The notes under the pieces: model-generated
What the model saw: the letters and a program-made list of their open reading frames with translations, nothing else
Database searches by the model: none
What the model was told of the DNA's origin: nothing
In this document: positions 1 through 5,419 of the stretch, one piece after another
How the letters are laid out: every line of letters starts with the position of its first letter
Numbering within the stretch: position 1 is the stretch's first letter
Origin: Larix sibirica
Taxonomy: Eukaryota; Streptophyta; Pinopsida; Pinales; Pinaceae
NCBI GenBank assembly: GCA_004151065.3
Contig: NWUY0300064407.1
Coordinates: 1 to 11,462 of the forward strand
Reading direction: 5' to 3'
DNA: 11,462 nucleotides
Position numbers and translations under genes: made by a program

Positions 1-285
1 AATTATTTATTTAAAAAATAGTAAACATGTATTTAACCTAAATACACCTTAATTAATTAATTATTAAAATTTAATTTTTTTCAAACAATTAATAATAGCT
101 TAATAGTGTTGACTTAGGACTTGATAATTTAGGGTTTTTTTTCTTATAATTAATTAAAATAAATAAATTATTTAAAAAAATATGAAAAACTCACCAAAAC
201 CCTAATTCTCCATAGCCGACTGAAGCTTATCTCTGCATCTCATTACTATATATCCCATATCTTATGCTCTTCATAAACTTGACAA
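1..285. other. AT-rich non-coding DNA
   Basis: No coding signal is seen on either strand. Positions 1-190 are very AT-rich, with repeated AATTATTTA/TTAATTAA-type words. The stretch from about 190 to 285 is of normal composition and leads into the hammerhead motif; it may belong to the same element as that ribozyme, but nothing in it can be identified. Confidence 0.5.
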
Positions 286-331
286 TATGCCCTGATGATG
301 GATCCTGTTTTGGATTCGAAACGTCGATATA
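286..331 (+). ncRNA. Minimal type I hammerhead ribozyme motif (Penelope-like/retrozyme type)
   Basis: The catalytic core is present in order. CTGATGA lies at 292-298, stem II is GGATCC (300-305) paired with GGATTC (312-317) around the loop TGTTTT, then come GAAA (318-321) and CGTC (322-325). Cleavage is expected after C325. GAAACGTC, with its self-complementary ACGT, is the very short stem III typical of hammerheads in Penelope-like elements and animal retrozymes, which are known to act better as dimers. Stem I can form between TATGCC (286-291) and GATATA (326-331) with one G-U pair and one C/A mismatch. Two oddities are that mismatch and an extra T299 between the CTGATGA core and stem II, so activity may be reduced or lost. 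In its family the ribozyme self-cleaves element RNA. No Penelope reverse transcriptase or GIY-YIG ORF is visible nearby, so this is probably a remnant. Confidence 0.6.
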
Positions 332-364
332 CGATTATGGATACTGTGGTTTCTCTGTTTCTCC

Positions 365-1010
365 CGCAATTCTAGGATCATCACTAATAGAAGATAAAAC
401 AAAGACGATATGAAAGTTGGGTGGACTATAAAGTTGTTTCCTTCGTACTGAAATATATATTTTCAAGTCTAAGGTTATAGGTTCCTTCTCTTCATTTGAT
501 TCATCAACATATGTTGAGTCGGACTCTAAATTATCTTTCTCTAACTATATTTTCTCTATTTATTTTTCTCTTGGTTCATCTTCATCCTTGGGAGTACTTT
601 TCACTTCTTTGATGATCACATCATGATTATAAAGAGCCTTCCTTATTATTGGATTCTAAACTTTGTATCCTTTTACTTCATATGTACAACCAATGAAGAT
701 ACATTTCTCTACTATATTATCCATCTTTCTCCTTTTCTCCTTTCAAATGTTCACATAAGCATCATAGCCAAAAACTTGGAGATGTACAAGAGAAGGATTC
801 TTACTAGTGAAGTCTTCGTGATGGGTCTTATCAACTAGCATTGATGTAATAGATTGGTTGATTAGATATCATGCAATATCTACTGCATTTTCCCAAAATG
901 CATGTTCTAGCTTTTCACCACATAGTATACTTTTTCCCCTTCCATTAAAATCATGTTCATCTTTTTTGAAACTCCATTTTATTGAGGTGTGTATGGAGTT
1001 GTATTATTGC
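365..1010 (-). pseudogene. Ty1-copia pol relic: integrase core end to linker before RT
   Basis: Read on the minus strand, the translation follows the canonical copia order. First is TPYTPQ*NGVS (integrase core end, near 1002-968). A frameshift follows, then KLEHAFWENAVDIA*YLIN, then NPSLVHLQVFGYDAYV (near 790-760), then a KEKRRKMDN..EKCIFIG block and GYKV*NP. After that comes an acidic, Ser/Glu-rich linker ending in LYSPPNF and SDDPRIA near 365. In an intact element this stretch ends the integrase and leads into reverse transcriptase, which is missing here, as are gag, protease, the N-terminal zinc finger and the first catalytic residues. At least one frameshift and five or more in-frame stops make it non-functional. 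The match is to many conserved positions in correct order, so family assignment is firm; lineage within copia is not determined. Confidence 0.87.
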
Positions 1011-1039
1011 ACCGAGAGTAGCGAGGTGCTTACAACCCA

Positions 1040-1075
1040 GTATGGGGGAGATGTTGTGATGTGACGTGATGTAAC
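1040..1075 (+). other. Possible polypurine tract and LTR start
   Basis: ATGGGGGAGA at about 1043-1052 is followed by TGTTGTGATG, which resembles the purine tract plus TG at the left edge of a 3' LTR. The words TGATGTGACG and TGATGTAACG sit in tandem at 1057-1076. No matching right LTR end or second LTR copy was found. This would read on the opposite strand to the neighbouring copia relic. It is a weak call that may be chance. Confidence 0.2.
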
Positions 1076-1091
1076 GTTAAATATTTTAATA

Positions 1092-1113
1092 AATAATAAT
1101 AATAATAATAATA
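1092..1113. repeat. (AAT)n microsatellite
   Basis: About seven AAT units occur in a row with AT-rich flanks. A second short TAA run occurs at 1526-1541 at the tail of the first SINE-like unit. Confidence 0.9.
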
Positions 1114-1525
1114 AATTATTAATATAAAATAAGTGAAATGAGAAACATAGTTGCTTATTTGATGCCTTTAGGTTTTGTTTCTATATGCACAAAGTTATTC
1201 AATACAAACCAAACAAATTCCATGTCTGATAAAATTTAATCAAAGGAAAATCATTTGAAGATATGGCATCTCATTAATGGTAAAAATATCACTCACCTCA
1301 AATGACATAGTGTAACAACTTGCAACCATGTCTTCTATTTATTGTGTGTCATTAAGTTGTGGAAATTCCCAAGTCCTAACAAACTACTTCAAGATGTTAT
1401 TGAAGCAATCCCTTTCCTTCTCTTAATATTGGAAGTTTCTCTTGGCAACTACACCATCTTTTTAAGGAGATGAGTTACTGTTAAATTCATATCCTCCAAT
1501 GGAAAAGTTTGTTCCAGGTTGAAAT
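1114..1525. other. Unassigned non-coding DNA
   Basis: No ORF, repeat or recognisable element is seen on either strand across these roughly 410 bases. It separates the copia/microsatellite region from the SINE-like units. Confidence 0.5.
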
Positions 1526-1721
1526 TAATAATAATAATAATCTATTTTTAAGGTCACCTTGCCAAGCTAGACACCAATTTGGTGTATGAGACCCCCTTGT
1601 TTGTGGGACAAGGGACCCCCCTCTGAGTGGAGGTGTACATACCCTACCCCCCTCCGGATTTGAACCTATGACCTCCTAGGAGGAAACACATGTTCTTAAC
1701 CATTAGGCCCACTCAGGCTGT
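1526..1721 (-). mobile_element. tRNA-derived SINE-like element (unit 1)
   Basis: Read on the minus strand, the unit starts near 1720 with GCCTGAGTGGGCCTAATGG, which carries an A-box-like core at about 1711-1698. A good B box, GGTTCAAATCC, follows at 1666-1656. These are the internal RNA polymerase III promoter parts of tRNAs and tRNA-derived SINEs. The body continues for about 100 bp through G-rich sequence with short hairpins (for example CCCTTGT/ACAAGGG, and ACACCAA/TTGGTGT around 1571-1585). It ends in a (TTA)n tail at 1541-1526. SINEs encode no protein and move with LINE machinery. There is no tRNA acceptor stem or believable anticodon arm, so it is not a tRNA gene. No convincing target-site duplication was found, so the exact ends are approximate. 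Confidence 0.7.
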
Positions 1722-1828
1722 ACTATGATGCAAAGTTTTATGTTGTAACATGGATTCATAATAAAAAAATCACTAGCTTTCATTTTATTATTTTGTTATT
1801 TATTGTTTATTGTTTTTTCTTCTTCTTT
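1722..1828. other. T-rich spacer between SINE-like units
   Basis: Short AT/T-rich spacer with no feature of its own. Its right end includes the left copy of the CTTCTTT word that may be the target duplication of the second SINE-like unit. Confidence 0.4.
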
Positions 1829-1999
1829 ATATATATGAGTACTTCCTCATGATTCATGAATGGTAAACAAGGTAAATTGAAAGCCTTGATTACGGGACGT
1901 AACCTTGAGGGGATCTAGAGATTCGAATCCATGACCTCCCCAACTTTGGGGGGAGAGATCTCACATCTGGTTCATGACCCCTTGAGCTAACCCTCAGGG
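1829..1999 (-). mobile_element. tRNA-derived SINE-like element (unit 2)
   Basis: On the minus strand the unit begins near 1999 with GCCCTGAGGGTTAGCTCAAG; its A box, TTAGCTCAAGGGG, lies at 1990-1978. The B box GGATTCGAATC is at 1930-1920, close to the consensus GGTTCGANTCC. The A-to-B spacing of about 60 bp is longer than in unit 1. The 3' part runs through CCCGTAATCAAGGC to a TACTCATATATATA tail near 1829. CTTCTTT occurs at 1822-1828 and again at 2000-2006, directly flanking these limits, and is a candidate 7-bp target-site duplication. The sequence differs from unit 1 outside the promoter boxes, so it is a different family. It is unlikely to be a tRNA gene, since no cloverleaf ends are seen. 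Confidence 0.72.
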
Positions 2000-2038
2000 C
2001 TTCTTTCGATAGATAGATAGGAATAATTATAATAAATA

Positions 2039-2073
2039 AAATGGATTTATATCATTTAAATTAAAATCCATTT
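2039..2073. repeat. 10-bp inverted repeat beside the LINE tail
   Basis: AAATGGATTT (2039-2048) and AAATCCATTT (2064-2073) are perfect inverted copies 15 bp apart. They lie just outside the LINE poly(A). Nothing ties them to a function, and AT-rich context makes chance possible. Confidence 0.5.
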
Positions 2074-2074
2074 G

Positions 2075-2289
2075 TTTTTTTTAACTGAAACTGAGAAATT
2101 TATATTAAAAGGGGATATGGCCAAACCATCCAACAAAAGGGGGACAATAGTTATGTTTGTCATGTTTCAAAATTGCCAACATTTGTAGATTTCATCCTTC
2201 TAACCCCGGTGCTTTTTGTACTTTCTACTAGCTTACATGTATATATTATAATAAAACTATATTACAAAAAAGACATTTACAACACATAA
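2075..2289 (-). other. LINE 3' region and poly(A) tail
   Basis: The minus-strand sequence after the last LINE stop is AT-rich, contains TTTTGTAATATAG-like words and TTTGGCCATATCCCCTTTTA, and ends CAGTTTCAGTTAAAAAAAA. This is the expected look of a plant LINE 3' UTR with a short genomic poly(A). It shows that the tail is complete and that the element's 3' end lies at about 2075. Confidence 0.7.
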
Positions 2290-3147
2290 CTACATAAAAA
2301 CATGGTAATTCGAATAACCCAATGGTATGGAGATTAGGGATCTTGCATGTTGATGTGGAGCAGTTGTTCGACTTATGTTGTGCTGAGGGCACCAATGGTG
2401 GTATATCATTTTGTTGACTGAAGGTGCCTCCCTTTCTAGTCCTTGGTATGTCTTTGTAGAGTCCATAGAGGAATTTGCATGATGCTCCACTCTTCTAAAC
2501 TTGGGCACAACCTCTCTCCATAGATGGTGAATTGTTTCATGAAATTATTTAATGAATTCCCCTTACTCCCATCCATGACCACGCAGACATCTAATTTCAA
2601 CCTCCATCAATTCAATTTTCGAGTTTTCCTTCTTAGGATTGCCATAGGCATCTTCATTCCTCTAATTTTCCCTGCGAAGTTCCTCCTCTATGTGTTGCTT
2701 CATATCCCACTACCATCTCTCCAAATTGCTCAACAAAAACCTTGTTTTCTCTTCCAGGTCCATAATTCTCTTTTCATGTTGCATCGGTGATAACATGGAA
2801 AAGGAGCTAGAGCCTTCCATGACTCTAGATTGATGCCAAACATCAACAAAGTTACCCCTGTATTGAAGACGAACCCAAATTTTTTGTCGGTGCTTTCCAT
2901 TGCCTCTCACTCTTTGCAATGCTACAGATAAAATGGGTAATCCTCCTACCTTCCTCACCTCCATTTCAATTCGAGTCCCACAATAGTTCTGATAGGGATG
3001 AAGAGACTTGTTCATAATAGACTGAGATGCATTAATAACCTTGTTCTACGATCCGTTGAGGGAAATTACAATGAGCTCGTGTCATCTTGCATCATGGGAA
3101 CAATGACTTTTATCACCTGTCATTTCAACATATGTCATGAATTCCAT
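2290..3147 (-). pseudogene. Decayed extra LINE reading frame downstream of ORF2 (unknown function)
   Basis: One frame of 286 codons runs from an ATG at 3147-3145 to a TAG at 2292-2290, with about six internal stops and no frameshift that I can see. It starts about 20 nt after the ORF2 stop. The first third contains a basic stretch (GNGKHRQKIWVRLQYRGNF). The middle is rich in Glu, Arg and Leu (EKRIMDLEEKTRFLLSNLER, then MKQHIEEELRREN) and could form a coiled coil. The C-terminal third (WREVVPKFRRVEHHANSS to the end) contains several His residues. I recognise no family. It could be a third LINE ORF, an ORF2 tail detached by a frameshift, or captured host sequence. The continuous frame over 850 bases is the main evidence that it was once coding. 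Confidence 0.55.
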
Positions 3148-3166
3148 GTATCAATCTTAGGCGACG

Positions 3167-4068
3167 TTAGGGGATGCGTATTAGATGGAAAGCCCGCCCC
3201 CCAATTTTGCTTGTCCCTAGGTCTAACGAGCATGCAAGGTTGGCTTGCTCATCTTCCACCTTGTTATGTTTTCTCAAAATGTGATGAGCACTTGATTGAC
3301 GATTTTTTTACACCTTTGAATTAATTTGGAAATGATTATGTTAAGATATGGGTCTTTTGGAGGAGTTTTAGATATTATGCTTCGTATTATTATCTCTGAG
3401 TCTCGAACGATGACAAGACTTTGACACCATTTTCCCAAGGCGCAATCGATCCCACACCATAAGGCTAACACTTTTGCTTGATTGTTCATTGTAGTTCCAA
3501 GACCCTAAGCGTACTTTGTTTCTTGAGATTCTTCAGGGCCGTAAAGAACCCCCCTCACTCTTGCCAGCCCTGGATTTCCTTTGGAAGCATCGTCAAAGAA
3601 TAGAACCCTCCGAATCCTATTTTGGATCCACTTTTGAAATTCCGCATCTATCATTCTAATAGCCCAAATTTTTAAGATTGGCTTTGGGGGAGGTCTATTA
3701 GTGGGAGAGTATAGGATAGACCTTAACCATTCTCTTTCTTTGACTTCCAAGGTTTCAATATCTTGCTTTGATTTTCCTTTTTGATGTATTGCTTATGCCA
3801 TTAAACCCCAAGATTTCATTGCTACCTGTCTTGGACCGTTTTCTTCGTCTCTCGATATCAAATCATTTCTAGCCAGCCAAATCTTCCACACTATAAAGAA
3901 GCGAATGGTTTCCCACACCCTTTTTAATAAGGGTTTTCCCTAAAAAGTTCCAAGATACTTTTTATGCCATGAAAGACACATTTCAACATAATTATGAAGG
4001 ATTATGGTCGCGGTCAACAAACCTTTTTGAGATATTTCCCACACTTCCTTTGTGATGCACCCTACGCT
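3167..4068 (-). pseudogene. LINE ORF2 C-terminus: zf-RVT end plus RNase H
   Basis: The minus-strand frame starts in the zinc-binding reverse transcriptase region (RVWETIRFFIVWKIWLARND, near 3910-3850). It passes through a linker (AMKSWGLMA, then EVKEREWLRSI) into RNase H: LFFDDASKGNPGLA near 3605-3565, NNQAKVLALW near 3488-3460, VRDSEIII near 3410, and NKVEDEQANLACSLDLG near 3260-3210. The frame ends with HLIRIP and TAA (3169-3167). In the family, RNase H removes RNA from the cDNA hybrid. Three of the four catalytic acids appear present; the second is Lys (AAA) where Glu is expected. In-frame stops lie at 3942-3940, 3795-3793 and 3507-3505 (the last replaces an expected Trp), and one frameshift lies near 3283. 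It is clearly dead. Reverse transcriptase and endonuclease are not in the window. Confidence 0.88.
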
Positions 4069-4259
4069 ACATAGGATTTAAAAAAATAATTTTTTTCCTT
4101 AAAATAAAATATTACATGCATAATGGCTATATAAATTCTTATAAAAAATGCATAAAAAATAAACATTTTAGCGGAAGTATATTAGATCAACAATCATTAC
4201 ACTAGATCAAACTGTATTTCACCAAACAATTTGATTTAGTATTGCTTTAAACATAATAA

Positions 4260-4580
4260 CCGTGACATAAAAACTGTGACACAAGAGCTGTGGCACTATA
4301 GTTGTGACACAAGAGCTATGACATAAGAGCTATGACACAAGAGATGTGACACAAGATAACTATGACATAAGAGTTGTGACACAAGAGCTGTGACATGAGA
4401 TAACTGTGACACAAGAGCTGTGACACAAAAACAACTGTGACATAGAGATGAACTATGACATAAAAGAACTGTGACGGAGATGAACTATGATGGAAATGAA
4501 TTGCGACGGATATGAACAATGACAGAGGTGAACTGTGACAAAGATGAACTGTGATAGAGGTGAACTGTGATAGATATGAG
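4260..4580. repeat. Minisatellite, 21 units, 14-bp changing to 16-bp
   Basis: About 21 head-to-tail units are visible. Those in the left half are mostly 14 bp with consensus CTGTGACACAAGAG. Those in the right half are 16 bp with consensus near CTGTGACAGAGATGAA. The transition runs through 16-bp forms ending in ATAA. Apparent minus-strand ORFs across the array are only translations of the repeat. There is no spacer/repeat alternation, so it is not a CRISPR. It sits near the left end of the LTR-like tract. Confidence 0.9.
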
Positions 4581-4630
4581 TTTCACAATAGGAACTTCCA
4601 TAGAAATTACCCAATATGTTTTCATAAATG

Positions 4631-5050
4631 GAACAAGGTAAATATTGTTTCATACTTAGAGATTCCTCCAGTTATTTGTTTTCCATTTTATTAAGACAAA
4701 GGAAAATATTATTTTAACATAATCCTTTTAAGCTTACTTCCCAATAAGAACCGTGCAGTAAGAATTGTCTTAATAAGTGTGAAGTGGGGTTTTCACAAAT
4801 AAAATAGGAAAACCATTTACCATTCTTTCCAATGCATAGAATGAACTATGTAGTTTGCTCCACAACAATAGAACAAGGAAAATAACATTTATATATATAA
4901 ACAATCCTCAAGTATTGAATTACACATTTAAGACAAGGAAATTAAAACATCAACATGTTCCATAAACTTACTGCGTAGTAACTGCGAAGTGGGGTTTCTA
5001 TAAATTAATTAGGAAAACATTTTCCAATCTTTCTCAAATATAAAAGGTAA
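4631..5050. repeat. Diverged tandem duplication, about 205-240 bp
   Basis: Three landmarks recur in the same order. GAACAAGG is at 4631 and 4871, TTAAGACAAGG-like words at 4692 and 4928, and a block of about 49 bp starting GAAGTGGGGTTT at 4781-4829 and 4986-5033, roughly 80 percent identical by eye. The second copy is shorter, so spacing falls from 240 to 205. It lies inside the LTR-like tract and has no coding content. Confidence 0.7.
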
Positions 5051-5346
5051 ATGACATATTATTTACTATTTCAACCCATTAAATTTTGTATATAATCCCT
5101 ACAATTCCGATACTTGTAAATTAAAAACAAATACCACTCATATTTGGCCCATGGAACTTTTAAAGATGAACTTGGATGAATTTAGTCTTCACATAAACAT
5201 CTAGACTCTTTTAAATTAGCAATTTCAGCTCATTGTTTTTAAATTCAATCCTTCGATAGGACTTATTTTCTTCCATCTATATGAAAAGTAGGAGTTTAAA
5301 CCTTTTTGAAATAATTTATATAAACATTTCATTTAACTCTTTTGAA

Positions 5347-5410
5347 CTGCACAGTAAAAAAATTTCATCTAACTTAGGAGCTACACAGTAAGAACATAAC
5401 TACACAGTAA
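5347..5410. repeat. Cluster of CTACACAGTAA motifs
   Basis: CTGCACAGTAA (5347), CTACACAGTAA (5381) and CTACACAGTAA (5400) lie close together. Looser relatives are at 4751 (GTGCAGTAA) and 4971 (CTGCGTAGTAA). They may be remnants of the same repeat expansion as the neighbouring tandem sequences or short regulatory words of the LTR. Function is unknown. Confidence 0.5.
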
Positions 5411-5419
5411 AAGTAAAAC

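Larger units (their letters stand above)
2075..4068 (-). mobile_element. 5'-truncated L1-type plant LINE
   Basis: On the minus strand this element holds, in order, the C-terminal zf-RVT region and RNase H of ORF2 (about 4068-3167), a further long decayed frame (3147-2290), an AT-rich 3' region and a short poly(A) (T8 on the plus strand, 2075-2082). The endonuclease and reverse transcriptase of ORF2 and any ORF1 are absent, the normal result of incomplete target-primed reverse transcription or later deletion. The 5' limit is uncertain: clear homology reaches about 4045, and an LTR-like end begins at 4051. No target duplication could be recognised. LINEs with RNase H downstream of the zinc-binding region are known in plants, and the 3' tail agrees with the orientation. 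Confidence 0.8.

Noticed and set aside
1-190. Possible MITE from AT-rich mirror and inverted words
   Set aside because: The pairings are imperfect and expected in such AT-rich sequence; no target duplication or clear ends.
128-205. Telomere-like words TTTAGGGTTT and AAACCCTAA
   Set aside because: Single copies of 9-10 bases in AT-rich DNA; not an interstitial telomere array. A similar single word at 6584 was also discounted.
623-1064. Plus-strand ORFs of 71 and 68 codons
   Set aside because: They are the opposite strand of the copia pol relic, whose minus-strand translation matches the family at many positions.
1656-1990. True tRNA genes
   Set aside because: B-box and A-box words are present, but there is no paired acceptor stem or convincing anticodon arm, and both continue into SINE-like bodies and tails.
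2524-3324. Plus-strand ORFs of 88 and 108 codons
   Set aside because: They lie antisense to the LINE frames and show no domain; the minus strand carries the RNase H motifs and the long continuous frame.
4260-4580. CRISPR-like array
   Set aside because: Units are contiguous with no unique spacers, and the context is eukaryotic transposon DNA.
4316-4653. Minus-strand ORFs rich in His, Ser and Val
   Set aside because: They are translations of the minisatellite and exist only because its unit lacks stops in those frames.
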